From the NCBI RefSeq assembly GCF_900188155.1, contig NZ_FZOG01000001.1, forward strand, positions 434,001 to 498,000: a stretch of 64,000 nt of DNA. The letters run 5' to 3'. Within the stretch, counting starts at the first letter, position 1, and every line of letters starts with the position of its first letter. Origin of the DNA: Pseudomonas segetis. GTDB taxonomy: Bacteria > Pseudomonadota > Gammaproteobacteria > Pseudomonadales > Pseudomonadaceae. The position numbers were made by a program, and so were the translations under genes. This document shows, one piece after another, positions 53,295 through 62,604 of this stretch. The notes beneath the pieces were generated by a model, which saw nothing but the letters and a program-made list of their open reading frames with translations, made no database searches and was not told the DNA's origin.

Positions 53295-54542
53295 ATGAAC
53301 ACTTTGAAAAACATCCTGGTGCTTTTAGGCTTGTCCCTCGTCTCCGGCGGGGCTATGGCTGCTGGCACCGATACACAAGCCTCGGCCGATGCGCTGGTCA
53401 AGAAGGGCGCCTACCTGGCCAAGGCAGCCGATTGTGTGGCTTGCCATACCACCAAAAAGGGCAAGCCCTTTGCCGGTGGCGTCGAATTCGAGCTGCCTTT
53501 CGGTTCGCTTTTTTCGCCGAATATCACCCCTGATGTCGACACCGGGATAGGAGCCTGGACTGATGATGAATTTGTCAGTGCGCTGCAAGAAGGCGTGGGG
53601 CGTGACGGTAAGCACTATTACCCGGCATTTCCCTATACCTCGTACAGCCTGATGCCAAGGGATGAAATCCTGGCGATCAAGGCATATCTGTTCAGTTTGC
53701 CTGCGGTCAAGCAGGCACCGATCGAAAACACCTTGTCGTTTCCATTCAACCAGCGCTGGGGCATGTTCTTCTGGAATGCACTGTTTCTCGATAACCAGCG
53801 GTACGAGCCGGATAGCAAGCAGTCGGCCGAGTGGAACCGAGGTGCCTACCTGGTTCAGGGACCCGGCCACTGTGGTGAGTGCCACACGCCGCGTACCATT
53901 TTCCAGTCGCTCGACAAGGATCAAGCCCTGGCCGGTGCGCCTATCCAGGGTTGGCAGGCCTACAACATAAGCGCTGATCCGCTGTACGGCATTGGTGCCT
54001 GGTCGGTCGAGGATCTCACTCACTACATGGCCAAGGGCTATGCATCTGGCCATGGCTTTGCAGGTGGGCCAATGGCTTCGGTGGTTGAACACAGCTTGAG
54101 CCAGCTGACCCCGCAAGATCAAAAGGCTATCGCCGTCTACCTGAAAAGCACACCAGCGCACAGCAGCGGAATTGCTCGCGCCACAACCGACGACCTGAGC
54201 GCCAGAGCCGTGGTTGTCGATGATCTGGGCAGCAAGATTTTTGCTGAAGCCTGTGCCGCATGTCACCGCTGGGACGGCGAGGGTAACCAGAGCCCAACCG
54301 CCAAGTTGGCTGGTTTGAAGACCGTAAATGATCCAGCGGCGGCAAACTTGCTCGGGGTCCTGCTCAATGGCCATAGCAATATGGGTTCGCCTGTTGATCA
54401 ACGCATGCCGAACTTTGCCAAGGGTTATAACGACCAGGAACTGGCCGCCGTCAGTTCCTTCGTGCTCAAGCACTTTGGCCAGAGTGGCGGCGTGGTGACA
54501 CCAGAAGCCGTAGCGGAGCGGCGCAAGGTGAAAAGTCACTGA
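53295..54542 (+). CDS. Triheme cytochrome c subunit
   Basis: The 415-residue periplasmic protein has a signal peptide (about 1-23, ending GAMAAG) and three haem-binding motifs, CVACH, CGECH and CAACH, at about residues 46, 194 and 319. It matches the cytochrome subunits of alcohol and aldehyde dehydrogenases. It lies 10 bases after the molybdopterin subunit gene and would accept its electrons, passing them to quinone or terminal oxidase. A strong terminator follows. Confidence 0.93.
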   Translation: MNTLKNILVLLGLSLVSGGAMAAGTDTQASADALVKKGAYLAKAADCVACHTTKKGKPFAGGVEFELPFGSLFSPNITPDVDTGIGAWTDDEFVSALQEGVGRDGKHYYPAFPYTSYSLMPRDEILAIKAYLFSLPAVKQAPIENTLSFPFNQRWGMFFWNALFLDNQRYEPDSKQSAEWNRGAYLVQGPGHCGECHTPRTIFQSLDKDQALAGAPIQGWQAYNISADPLYGIGAWSVEDLTHYMAKGYASGHGFAGGPMASVVEHSLSQLTPQDQKAIAVYLKSTPAHSSGIARATTDDLSARAVVVDDLGSKIFAEACAACHRWDGEGNQSPTAKLAGLKTVNDPAAANLLGVLLNGHSNMGSPVDQRMPNFAKGYNDQELAAVSSFVLKHFGQSGGVVTPEAVAERRKVKSH

Positions 54543-54571
54543 TCCCAACCACGGTTGCGACCCCAAACCTG

Positions 54572-54606
54572 CGCCGGGCCCCTTGATTCAGAGTCCCGGC
54601 GTTTTT
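54572..54606 (+). terminator. Terminator of the molybdenum hydroxylase operon
   Basis: CGCCGGG...CCCGGCG stem with a 16-nt loop, followed by TTTTT. Confidence 0.85.
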
Positions 54607-54714
54607 ATAAGCGCCTATCAGCGCCAATGTTTATTGGGTATTGGGTGAAACCAAGCAGTTGCTTGGTGCTATTGTTTGCAAGAGCAAATGTGTTCAGCGC
54701 GAGAATAAAACTAT

Positions 54715-56214
54715 ATGGCTCATGAACATCACTCCATCGTCATTATTGGTGCAGGCTTGTCTGGTATCGGCATGGCTTGTCATCTCGCCCGGGAGTGCCC
54801 GGACAAGCGCTTCAGCATTATTGAGCGACGTGACAATATCGGCGGTACCTGGGATCTGTTTCGCTATCCGGGTATTCGCTCGGATTCGGATATGTTCAGC
54901 TTCGGTTACCGGTTTCGCCCCTGGAACGAGTTGAAAGTGCTGGCCGACGGCCCTTCGATACGCCAGTACATCAGCGAGACGGCCGAGCAATACGGTATCA
55001 CCCGGCATATTCGGTTTGGCGCCGAGGTCAGTGCCGCCGATTGGTCGAGCGCTGAGCAGCGCTGGACGTTGGAGGTACAGGACAATGCCAGCGGCCAGAC
55101 CCGGCATATCACCTGCGATTTCTTGATTTCCTGCACGGGGTATTACAACCACCGCAGTGGCTACCTGCCTGATTTTCCTGGTATCGAGCAGTTCAATGGA
55201 CAGTGTATTCATCCACAGCATTGGCCTGAACATCTCGATTACCAAGGCAAGCGCGTTGTGGTGATCGGCAGTGGTGCGACGGCGGTCACGCTGGTGCCGG
55301 CCATGGCTGAGAGCGCTGCGCATATCACCATGCTGCAACGCTCGCCTTCCTATATTTTTTCGGTACCGGGGCAGGACAAGTTGAGTGCCTTGCTGCGCCG
55401 TCTTCTGCCTGAGTCCTGGGTCTACAAATTGGCACGCAAGCGCAATATCCGCCTGCAACGCTGGATGTTCAAGGCGGCGAGGCGCTGGCCCAATAAAGTC
55501 CGTGCGATATTGCTCAAGGGCGTGCGGAAACAGCTGCCCGATGATTTTGATATGCGCCATTTCAGCCCGAGTTACATGCCCTGGGATGAGCGCCTGTGCG
55601 CCGTGCCCGATGGGGATTTGTTCCGCGCAATCAGTAATGGCAAGGCGTCTATCGTGACGGATCGAATCAAGTCCTTTAGCGAACGGGGCATTGCGCTTGA
55701 GTCCGGCCAACAACTGGATGCCGATATCATCATCACCGCAACGGGTTTGCAGGTGCAGGTACTTGGCGGCCTTGCATTGAGCCTGGATGGCGTGCCGTGC
55801 CAGCTCAACCAGCACCTGACCTACAAAGGGGTGATGGTAGATGGCGTACCAAACATGGGCTGGATATTTGGCTACACCAATGCGTCCTGGACACTCAAGG
55901 CCGATATTGCGGCAGGGTACTTTTGTCGCCTGCTCAAGCACATGGACCAGCACCAGTATCAAACCGTGGTGGCGCACGATGCCGAGGGCTGTGCTGAAAG
56001 CGAGTCCATAATGGGGGCATTGAAATCTGGCTATGTGCAGCGTGCCAATGAAGTCCTGCCGCGTCAGGGCTCGAAGCTGCCATGGCGACTGCTGAATGAC
56101 TACGCTCGCGATTCACGAATGTTGCTCGACGAGCCAATTGCCGATCGCTATTTGCAGTTTGCCCCGGCCGAGGCTGTGCGCGCCTCGCTCAAGGCCGAGC
56201 CGCAACCGGGCTAA
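54715..56214 (+). CDS. Flavin-containing monooxygenase, Baeyer-Villiger type
   Basis: The 499-residue flavoprotein has the N-terminal FAD motif IIGAGLSGIGMACHLA and a type I Baeyer-Villiger fingerprint-like FNGQCIHPQHW (about 160-170). The NADPH motif VVVIGSGATAVTLVPAMA lies at about 180-197. Such enzymes insert oxygen next to ketones or oxidise S/N compounds; EthA is a relative by overall plan. Only a weak ribosome site precedes the ATG. It is monocistronic. The substrate is unknown. Confidence 0.9.
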   Translation: MAHEHHSIVIIGAGLSGIGMACHLARECPDKRFSIIERRDNIGGTWDLFRYPGIRSDSDMFSFGYRFRPWNELKVLADGPSIRQYISETAEQYGITRHIRFGAEVSAADWSSAEQRWTLEVQDNASGQTRHITCDFLISCTGYYNHRSGYLPDFPGIEQFNGQCIHPQHWPEHLDYQGKRVVVIGSGATAVTLVPAMAESAAHITMLQRSPSYIFSVPGQDKLSALLRRLLPESWVYKLARKRNIRLQRWMFKAARRWPNKVRAILLKGVRKQLPDDFDMRHFSPSYMPWDERLCAVPDGDLFRAISNGKASIVTDRIKSFSERGIALESGQQLDADIIITATGLQVQVLGGLALSLDGVPCQLNQHLTYKGVMVDGVPNMGWIFGYTNASWTLKADIAAGYFCRLLKHMDQHQYQTVVAHDAEGCAESESIMGALKSGYVQRANEVLPRQGSKLPWRLLNDYARDSRMLLDEPIADRYLQFAPAEAVRASLKAEPQPG

Positions 56215-56230
56215 ATGGTATAGAGCAGGC

Positions 56231-56785
56231 TCAGCGTTGGGCTATCCAGTGATCGTGAATGGCCAGCACCGCCGGTTTGATGGCGGCAACGCTCTGGTTA
56301 TGAAGCGCCATGTCGAGGTCTGCGGCCGGTTCAAAGTTGTCCTGTTCGGCGCATAGCGAGATGGCCTGGAACTTGGCCGTCAGGGGCGCAGGCAAATCTG
56401 GCCAATTGCCCAAGGCGGCACCGCGCAGGTAACCAAAGCACCATTCTTCAGCCAGGGGCAGCGGTTGACCTTGATGCTCGGTTTGCTCAAACCGTGGATT
56501 GAACGCCTGAGGGTTCATCGCCAACTGGCTGGCCAGGCTGTTCATGTGGCGTACGCACAGGTCGATAAATTGCTTGGCTTGCTCGGGGCTGCTCCAGTCA
56601 GGCGTTTGGCCACCCCAGATTGTTGGGAACCACTCACTGATATCCACCTGGACGGGACTTGAAACCAGCGCCGTGAAATAACCATCAAGTTCGGAGCAAT
56701 TGAGTACGCAATTATCATCGCCGTATTCGAGCAGGGTGTCTTCGATAAAGTCGAAGTCGACAGCATTGAGAGGTTGGTCTTGCAT
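56231..56785 (-). CDS. UPF0149/YecA-YgfB family protein
   Basis: The 184-residue protein belongs to the UPF0149 family. It starts near FIEDTLLEYGDDNCVLNCSELDGYF, and the family signature PLAEEWCFGYLRGA is at about 110-123. No SEC-C zinc motif is present at the C-terminus, unlike some YecA proteins. The biochemical function is not established. AGCGGAG precedes the ATG. It is convergent with the monooxygenase gene. Confidence 0.88.
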   Translation of the reverse strand: MQDQPLNAVDFDFIEDTLLEYGDDNCVLNCSELDGYFTALVSSPVQVDISEWFPTIWGGQTPDWSSPEQAKQFIDLCVRHMNSLASQLAMNPQAFNPRFEQTEHQGQPLPLAEEWCFGYLRGAALGNWPDLPAPLTAKFQAISLCAEQDNFEPAADLDMALHNQSVAAIKPAVLAIHDHWIAQR

Positions 56786-57143
56786 GGGAGTGCTCCGCTA
56801 ACGACGGCATCAGGGCTGTATTGAAAATCTATGGCTAGGATGGCGGTCTTGGCCGATTTTATCCAGTCTCTTGATTCGGTTTGCCACGCTGGGTTGTGAG
56901 ACCTTGGGCCCATTGCACGCACGCGTGCGCAATCGCCGTCACCATCTATCTCTTTACAGTGAACTCAATCTATTGGGCTGCTGTCTGTCTCTTGTCGGTC
57001 CGCCGGGTGAGCTGTAGGGGGAGCAAAGGGCTACCTGGTCGCCCATGCCTGCACCTGCGCGTATTTGTGCACTTAACTTGGCCGATTTATTTGCGCGCCC
57101 GTTTGCCGGGTTTCATTCGTTTGTCATGTGAAGATATTGCCTC
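56786..57143. other. Spacer with no recognised content
   Basis: In 358 bases between divergent genes I see no supported gene, RNA or strong repeat; only the promoters of the two flanking genes are expected here. Confidence 0.5.
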
Positions 57144-57812
57144 ATGTCCTTATTTAGCCATTCCCTTGTTCGTGTTTACCCATTCAAGCACCGCGCACTC
57201 AGTGCTTGCGTGCTCGGCGGCTTGCTTATAGCTGGCGCGCCTGTGCAGGCCGAGGAGCCAGCAACCAATGCACGTTGGGTGAGTGATAGCCTCAACACCT
57301 ATGTGCGCAGTGGGCCTACCGATGGTTACCGTATTGTCGGAACCCTGGCCTCCGGGCAGAAACTTGAGCTATTGAAAACCCAAGGTGATTACAGCCAGGT
57401 ACGCAGTGAAAATGGCGACACGGTATGGATTCCAAGTCGCGACCTGCAGGAGGTGCCGGGGCAGGCCGAGCGCTTGCCACAGCTTGAGCAAAAAGTGGCC
57501 GAGCTGACGGCAGAGTTGTCCGGCATTGATGAGAACTGGAAAAACCGGGTCCAGGGCATGCAGGAAACCATGGATGCGCGCAAGAAGCTGATCGACGAGC
57601 TGCAAACTGCGCGAACCACGCAAGACACCGCGTTGAGCCAGGCTCGATCGGAACTGCGCGAAGCGAGGGCGCAACTGGGTAATGAGCAGCAGCAAGTATT
57701 GATGCGTTATATGGTGTATGGCGGTGCGATTGCGGGGGGTGGCTTGTTTGCTGGCTTGATCCTGCCGTCTTTGTTGCGAGTGCGTCGTAAGCGTAATGAC
57801 CAGTGGTTCTAA
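57144..57812 (+). CDS. TIGR04211-type SH3 domain protein (YgiM-like)
   Basis: The 222-residue protein has a signal peptide (to about residue 37, ending GAPVQA) and a bacterial SH3 domain (about 43-105) with YVRSGPTDGYRIVGTLASGQ and VWIPSRDLQ. A coiled coil (about 108-185) and a C-terminal membrane helix (MVYGGAIAGGGLFAGLILPSLL) with a basic tail follow. This is the YgiM/TIGR04211 plan, an inner-membrane-anchored periplasmic SH3 protein of unknown role in the envelope. Confidence 0.9.
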   Translation: MSLFSHSLVRVYPFKHRALSACVLGGLLIAGAPVQAEEPATNARWVSDSLNTYVRSGPTDGYRIVGTLASGQKLELLKTQGDYSQVRSENGDTVWIPSRDLQEVPGQAERLPQLEQKVAELTAELSGIDENWKNRVQGMQETMDARKKLIDELQTARTTQDTALSQARSELREARAQLGNEQQQVLMRYMVYGGAIAGGGLFAGLILPSLLRVRRKRNDQWF

Positions 57813-57851
57813 ACGGGATGAATAGATCCTGGCGTTCAGCTGCGGCAGTTG

Positions 57852-57938
57852 GTGGACAACATGCGTTGTCCACAAATCAAGCTGGATATAAAACGATAGG
57901 CGGCTGGTAGGGTGTAACAACGCGAAGCTTGTCCACCA
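57852..57938. repeat. Hairpin and REP-like repeat
   Basis: GTGGACAAC-ATGC-GTTGTCCAC (57852-57873) is a perfect 9-bp hairpin. At 57908-57938 follows a sequence matching the repeat at 21259-21290 (core ACAACGCG then AGCTTGTCCA). The spacing suggests a REP doublet in the spacer between convergent genes. Confidence 0.55.
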
Positions 57939-57960
57939 CAGCTGCGCACCCAACCAGGGG

Positions 57961-58428
57961 CTAACTTTTTCGGGAGCCACCATGCAGTTGGCGGTTGCCC
58001 CAACTGCGTAGTGCTCGCTGGGTAATGCTGGTGATTTTTAATTGGCCGTCCACGTCCACTTCGCTGAGTACAAACTCATAAGCGCCGCAGGAGTGGAAAA
58101 AATCGTCGCCTTCCGTGCGCTCGCTGCTGTCGAATCGCAATATCAGGTAGTTGCAGCGGGCCTTGATCCCCTCGGCGCTTTTCGACAGTAAAAGATTGGA
58201 AAAACTGTGGTGCTTGTTCAGGTTGTCCACGGCATTTTGCCGGCGTTGGACAAACGCCTGATTGCTCATAGTGCCGGGCTGCTCTCGCCCCGACGAGGCG
58301 TAGTCAATATGCAACTGCGGCGCCAGGCAGTCGCCCATGAGTTGCCAGTCACGATCATCGAATGCCAGGAAAAACCGGCTCAAGGTGTCGTTTACGGCCA
58401 TAAACTCATCTGTGCTTACTGAGGTCAT
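57961..58428 (-). CDS. NTF2-like (SnoaL-type) protein
   Basis: The 155-residue single-domain protein has an NTF2-like fold: FMAVNDTLSRFFLAFDDRDWQLM in the first helices, then LHIDYASSG, and a beta-rich second half with FFHSCGAYEFVL and LKITSITQRAL. The family includes isomerases, dehydratases and ligand-binding proteins. The substrate cannot be told. It is convergent with the SH3 protein gene and upstream of norR on the same strand but separated by about 90 bp. Confidence 0.82.
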   Translation of the reverse strand: MTSVSTDEFMAVNDTLSRFFLAFDDRDWQLMGDCLAPQLHIDYASSGREQPGTMSNQAFVQRRQNAVDNLNKHHSFSNLLLSKSAEGIKARCNYLILRFDSSERTEGDDFFHSCGAYEFVLSEVDVDGQLKITSITQRALRSWGNRQLHGGSRKS

Positions 58429-58517
58429 CGGTTGGTTTTCCTGTCTGAGGCCTGGCGGATCAAGCTGTTGTAGTGGGGTGTTCGGTTATCTGCTGAACCT
58501 ATTGTCCTGGCCTGTGT

Positions 58518-60068
58518 TCAACGCAGCCCAAGGCGCTTGGCGAGGCGGCTGAGATTGGCGCGATCGACCCCCAGTTCGCGGGCTGCTTCGGACCAATTGC
58601 CCTGATGGCGGATCAGCGCGTCGCTGATCAAGCTGCTTTGGTAGATATCTACAGACTCCTTCAAGTCTCGCCCGCGTACGGGCGCTGCGCTGCCGGATTG
58701 GGCCGCGATAGTCCTGTTCGAAGCCTGGATATCCAGCCCCAAAGCATCTTGATCAATGGTCAATACACGCGGCCTTTCAGGCTTGGCCTGCATGGCTTTG
58801 AGTGCTGCGCGGCCGATCAGATGCTCCAGTTCGCGCACATTGCCGGGCCAGCCGTAGGCGAGCAGTGCGCCTTGGCTGTCGTTGCTTAGACGCAAGCTGC
58901 GCAAGCCCAGGCGTGCACGGTTTTCCTCGAGGAAATAGCCAGCCAGCAACAAGATATCGCGACCGCGCTCGCGCAGCGCAGGCACATGCAAGGGGTAAAC
59001 ACTGAGGCGATGATAAAGATCGGCGCGAAAGCGTCCGCTGCGCACTTCTTCTGCGAGGTCGCGATTGGTGGCTGCAATCACCCGCACATCGACATGGTGT
59101 TCGCTATCGGAGCCGACACGCTGCAACTGTCCGCTCTGCAATACGCGCAGCAACTTGGCTTGCATGGCCAGGGGCAACTCGCCGACTTCATCCAGAAACA
59201 AGGTGCCGCCATCGGCCAAATCGAATTTTCCGCTGCGTTCGTTCATTGCGCCGGAAAACGCGCCTTTGACGTGGCCAAACAACTCACTCTCGGCGAGGGT
59301 TTCCGGCAGGGCGGCGCAGTTAAGGCTGATCAGGGGCTTGCGCGCCCGTGGCGACTGTCTGTGAATGGCTTCAGCGACCAGCTCTTTACCGACGCCGGTT
59401 TCGCCGGTGATCAACACGCTCAATGCGCTGTTGGCGACAATTTCGATTTCTCGGCGTAGCTGTCGCTGGCTGTTGCTCTGGCCAATCAACTCGCGACTGT
59501 TATGAGTGCTGGCTGCACGTTTGTAGATCTCGGCCAGTTGGCGTTGATCTTCAGCGTTACGGGCAAGCAGCTTGATGCGTTCGCTGGCCATCACTGTTGC
59601 AGCAGCAAGGCTGGCAAACGCCTCGAGGTTGCTCAGGTCAACGGCGCCAAAACTGGAGGGATCGAGCGAGTCCAGGGTGATCAATCCCCAGAGTTGTTCC
59701 TGAACATAGAGTGGGCAGCCCAGGCAGTCATGAACTTCAAGGTGGCCCCGGTGGTTTTCGACCAGACCATCATAGGGGTCGGGCAGCTCGCAGTCAGTCG
59801 CAAAACGGGTTGGTCCGGTGTTTTCCAGCAGTGTTTTCAAGCGTGGATGTTCATCCACCTTGAAGCGCCGCCCAAGGGTATCGGTGCTCAAGCCGTTGAC
59901 TGCCAGGGGGATCAACTGCTGATCTTCCAGCTTGAGCAGGGCCACGGCATCGCAGGGCAGTAGTTGGCGTAGCGCAAGCAGCAGGCGTCGATAGCGCTCA
60001 TCGTCCGGCAGATCGCGCGAAAGGTCGGCCACCAGCGGAATAAGTGCCAGCAACAAAGGGTTTGTCAA
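58518..60068 (-). CDS. norR: NorR/FhpR nitric oxide-responsive sigma-54 activator
   Basis: The 516-residue regulator has an N-terminal GAF domain (about 15-170, non-haem-iron NO sensor in NorR) and a central AAA+ domain (about 190-420). The Walker A is GETGVGKE, the sigma-54 contact loop reads GAFSGA rather than GAFTGA, and Walker B is GGTLFLDEV. A C-terminal Fis-type HTH (about 475-512) follows. It activates the divergent flavohaemoglobin gene when NO is present. The start is a TTG with GGAG five bases upstream; no ATG is in frame nearby. Three NorR-type sites overlap and follow its start region. Confidence 0.92.
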   Translation of the reverse strand: MTNPLLLALIPLVADLSRDLPDDERYRRLLLALRQLLPCDAVALLKLEDQQLIPLAVNGLSTDTLGRRFKVDEHPRLKTLLENTGPTRFATDCELPDPYDGLVENHRGHLEVHDCLGCPLYVQEQLWGLITLDSLDPSSFGAVDLSNLEAFASLAAATVMASERIKLLARNAEDQRQLAEIYKRAASTHNSRELIGQSNSQRQLRREIEIVANSALSVLITGETGVGKELVAEAIHRQSPRARKPLISLNCAALPETLAESELFGHVKGAFSGAMNERSGKFDLADGGTLFLDEVGELPLAMQAKLLRVLQSGQLQRVGSDSEHHVDVRVIAATNRDLAEEVRSGRFRADLYHRLSVYPLHVPALRERGRDILLLAGYFLEENRARLGLRSLRLSNDSQGALLAYGWPGNVRELEHLIGRAALKAMQAKPERPRVLTIDQDALGLDIQASNRTIAAQSGSAAPVRGRDLKESVDIYQSSLISDALIRHQGNWSEAARELGVDRANLSRLAKRLGLR

Positions 60069-60118
60069 AATGACTCCATGGAGTCTTTATGACTTGAATA
60101 TTGCTAGGTCATAAAGAC
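60064..60118. promoter_or_regulatory. Three NorR-type enhancer sites
   Basis: Three GT-N7-AC elements, GTCAAAATGAC (60064-60074), GTCTTTATGAC (60083-60093) and GTCATAAAGAC (60108-60118), lie between norR and hmp. NorR is known to use three such sites to form its activating hexamer. The first overlaps the norR start codon. Confidence 0.8.
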
Positions 60119-60159
60119 TAGTTATTATTTAAGTTATTGAATTTAATGAATAAAAAATA

Positions 60160-60176
60160 TGGCATGGAAAATGATT
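60160..60176 (+). promoter_or_regulatory. Candidate sigma-54 promoter of hmp
   Basis: TGGCATGG-AAAA-TGATT has GG at -24 spaced 10 bp from GA at the -12 position; consensus would be GC. It lies 68-84 bp before the hmp start and downstream of the three NorR sites. The -12 element is imperfect. Confidence 0.45.
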
Positions 60177-60243
60177 GTTTGACAGTGAACAAACAGTATC
60201 ACGCGACTGCCAGCGTGCAAACCTTGAACAAGGAAATGCCAGA

Positions 60244-61422
60244 ATGACTCCAGAGCAACGTGCAATCGTCAAATCAACCGTGCCACTGCTTGAAACCGGT
60301 GGTGAAGCCCTGACACGGCATTTTTATGCGCTGATGTTCAGTGAATACCCACAGGTTCGTGCCTTGTTCAACCAGACACACCAGGCCAGTGGTGACCAGC
60401 AGCGCGCCCTGGCCAATGGCGTGTTGATGTATGCCAAGCATATCGATCATCTGGATGCGCTTGGCCCGCTGGTCGGTCAGATCGTCAGCAAGCATGTGTC
60501 CTTGAATATCTTGCCGGAACACTACCCGATAGTTGGCAGTTGCCTGCTGCGGGCAATCCGCGAAGTCCTGGGTGCAGAGATCGCCACTGACCAGGTGATC
60601 GAAGCCTGGGCACAGGCCTATGGCCAGTTGTCCGATATTTTGATTGCGGCCGAAGAGGGGGTTTACAGTGCCAATGAAAACGCTACCGGTGGTTGGCGTG
60701 GTCGGCGCAGTTTCAAGATTGCGCAGAAAGTGGTCGAGAGCGATGAAATCACTTCGTTCTACCTGGTCCCTGTCGATGGCAAGCCCGTGCTGGTGCATCA
60801 GCCAGGCCAATATATTGGTTTGCTGCTCAGGCTTGACGGCCAAGAGGTACGGCGCAATTACTCGTTGTCGGCGTTGAGCAACGGCGAATCCTATCGCATC
60901 AGCGTCAAGCGCGAGCCCAAGGGGCTGGTCTCCAACCATTTGCATGACAACCTGGCCGAGGGTGATGAAGTTGAGCTGTTCGCACCCTCTGGTGACTTTA
61001 TCCTGCGTGAATCGCAAAAGCCGCTGGCGCTGATCACCGCAGGTGTTGGTATTACGCCGGCACTGACCATGCTTGATGCCGCCAAAGCCAGTGGCCGGCC
61101 CATCCACTTTATCCACTGCGCGCGCAATGGGGCCGTGCATGCATTCAAGGATTGGGTCGATAGCCAGGTGGCGGCCCATCCGCAGTTGCTCAGGTTCTTC
61201 TGCTACAGCGAGCCTGCGGTCAATGATCAGAGCGATGCCAAGGGATTGTTGAGCCGCGAACAACTGGCTGAGTGGCTGCCAGAGAACCTGGACCTGGATG
61301 CTTACTTCCTTGGGCCAAAACCCTTTATGGCGCAGGTCAAGAGGCACTTGAGCGACCTGGGCGTGCCGGGCGACCAATGCCATTACGAGTTTTTTGGTCC
61401 AGCCAGTGCGCTCGAGGCCTGA
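60244..61422 (+). CDS. hmp: Flavohaemoglobin (NO dioxygenase)
   Basis: The 392-residue protein has an N-terminal globin domain (about 1-138; proximal haem His in VSKHVSLNILPEHY) followed by an FAD/NADPH ferredoxin-reductase module. The FAD motif is RRNYSLSALSNG (about 203-214) and the NAD(P)H-binding ALITAGVGITPALTML lies near 265. It converts NO and oxygen to nitrate. GGAAAT precedes the ATG at 60244. It is divergent from norR and very likely under its control. Confidence 0.95.
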   Translation: MTPEQRAIVKSTVPLLETGGEALTRHFYALMFSEYPQVRALFNQTHQASGDQQRALANGVLMYAKHIDHLDALGPLVGQIVSKHVSLNILPEHYPIVGSCLLRAIREVLGAEIATDQVIEAWAQAYGQLSDILIAAEEGVYSANENATGGWRGRRSFKIAQKVVESDEITSFYLVPVDGKPVLVHQPGQYIGLLLRLDGQEVRRNYSLSALSNGESYRISVKREPKGLVSNHLHDNLAEGDEVELFAPSGDFILRESQKPLALITAGVGITPALTMLDAAKASGRPIHFIHCARNGAVHAFKDWVDSQVAAHPQLLRFFCYSEPAVNDQSDAKGLLSREQLAEWLPENLDLDAYFLGPKPFMAQVKRHLSDLGVPGDQCHYEFFGPASALEA

Positions 61423-61516
61423 GCATTCGGTTAGGCTTGACATGTAAATTGAGCTGGCGACGCGGTTTAACGACCAAGCCGCGTTGGCAGCCGGGTGAGT
61501 TCATAAGGGGCGCAAG

Positions 61517-62575
61517 ATGACAGTTTTAACCCAGCGTTTGGGAATCGAACACCCAATTATCCAGGCACCCATGGCGGGAACCTCAACCGCGCAACTGGCT
61601 GCACAGGTCAGCAATGCCGGAGGGCTGGGCTCTATCGCGATTGCCGCGGTAGATGCCAGCAGCGGACAAAGGATGATTGCCGAGACACGGGCACTGACCT
61701 CAGCGCCCTTTAATGTGAATGTATTCTGTCACCAGCCGAGCAGTGCAAATGCAGCGGTCGAGCAGGCGTGGATCGAGCATCTGAAACCCTATTTCGATGA
61801 ATTCGGCGTGCCCGCGCCCAGCGGCTTGAAAGATATCTACAGCAGTTTTTGCAACAACGATGACCAGCTCGAAGTGCTATTGGCTGAGCGCCCGACAGTG
61901 GTCAGTTTTCACTTGGGCTTGCCGGCGCAGTCGCGAATTGACGCACTCAAGGCGGCCGGTATTACCTTGTTCGCCTCGGCAACCAGTCTTGAAGAAGGCT
62001 TGTTGGTGGAAAAGGCTGGCATTGACGTGATTGTCGCCCAAGGGATTGAGGCCGGTGGCCATCGCGGTGTATTCGACCCTGAACAGGATCAGGCGATTGG
62101 TACAACTGCCCTGGTGCGCTTGCTGGTCACGCACACACGCCTGCCGGTGGTTGCGGCAGGCGGGATTATGGATGGCGCAGGCATTGCCTCGGTTCTGGCC
62201 CTTGGTGCCAGTGCCGCGCAATTGGGGACGGCTTTTGTGCTATGCCCTGAAAGCGCAGCTAACCCAGGTTATCGCAGCATGCTCGCCAGCGAGCGGGCAC
62301 GCACCACGCAAGTGACCAAGGTGATCTCCGGACGTCCGGCGCGGGGCATGGTTAATCGCTTTATGCGCGAGGTTGGCGCAGCCGGGCACCCGCCCGTACC
62401 TGGTTTCGGCATCGGTTATGACGCGGGCAAACAGTTGATCGCAGCGGCTGCGGCAGCGGGCAACCTGGAGTTCGCAGCCTACTGGGCCGGGCAGGGCGCT
62501 GCACTGGCTCGCGAACTGCCAGCGGCCGAGCTCTTTGCGCTACTGGTGCAGGAGTATCAAGCGGCGCAGCGTTGA
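61517..62575 (+). CDS. Nitronate monooxygenase (NPD family)
   Basis: The 352-residue TIM-barrel flavoenzyme starts with LGIEHPIIQAPMAGTST. It has the FMN-binding GIEAGGHRG (about 174-182) and VVAAGGIMDGAGIASVLALGASAAQLGTAF, shown in two parts by the family as phosphate-binding strands. NPD-family enzymes oxidise alkyl nitronates to carbonyl compounds and nitrite. It lies 94 bp downstream of hmp on the same strand. Co-location with NO detoxification may reflect a shared nitro/NO stress role. Confidence 0.9.
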   Translation: MTVLTQRLGIEHPIIQAPMAGTSTAQLAAQVSNAGGLGSIAIAAVDASSGQRMIAETRALTSAPFNVNVFCHQPSSANAAVEQAWIEHLKPYFDEFGVPAPSGLKDIYSSFCNNDDQLEVLLAERPTVVSFHLGLPAQSRIDALKAAGITLFASATSLEEGLLVEKAGIDVIVAQGIEAGGHRGVFDPEQDQAIGTTALVRLLVTHTRLPVVAAGGIMDGAGIASVLALGASAAQLGTAFVLCPESAANPGYRSMLASERARTTQVTKVISGRPARGMVNRFMREVGAAGHPPVPGFGIGYDAGKQLIAAAAAAGNLEFAAYWAGQGAALARELPAAELFALLVQEYQAAQR

Positions 62576-62604
62576 CCCTCTGTCGGGTAGGGCAGGGCTT
62601 TGGG

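Noticed and set aside
53325..54566. 413-codon open frame antisense to the cytochrome c gene
   Set aside because: The plus-strand frame has a signal peptide and three haem motifs; the antisense frame has none.
54694..55977. 427-codon open frame antisense to the monooxygenase gene
   Set aside because: GC-rich shadow frame without motifs or ribosome site.
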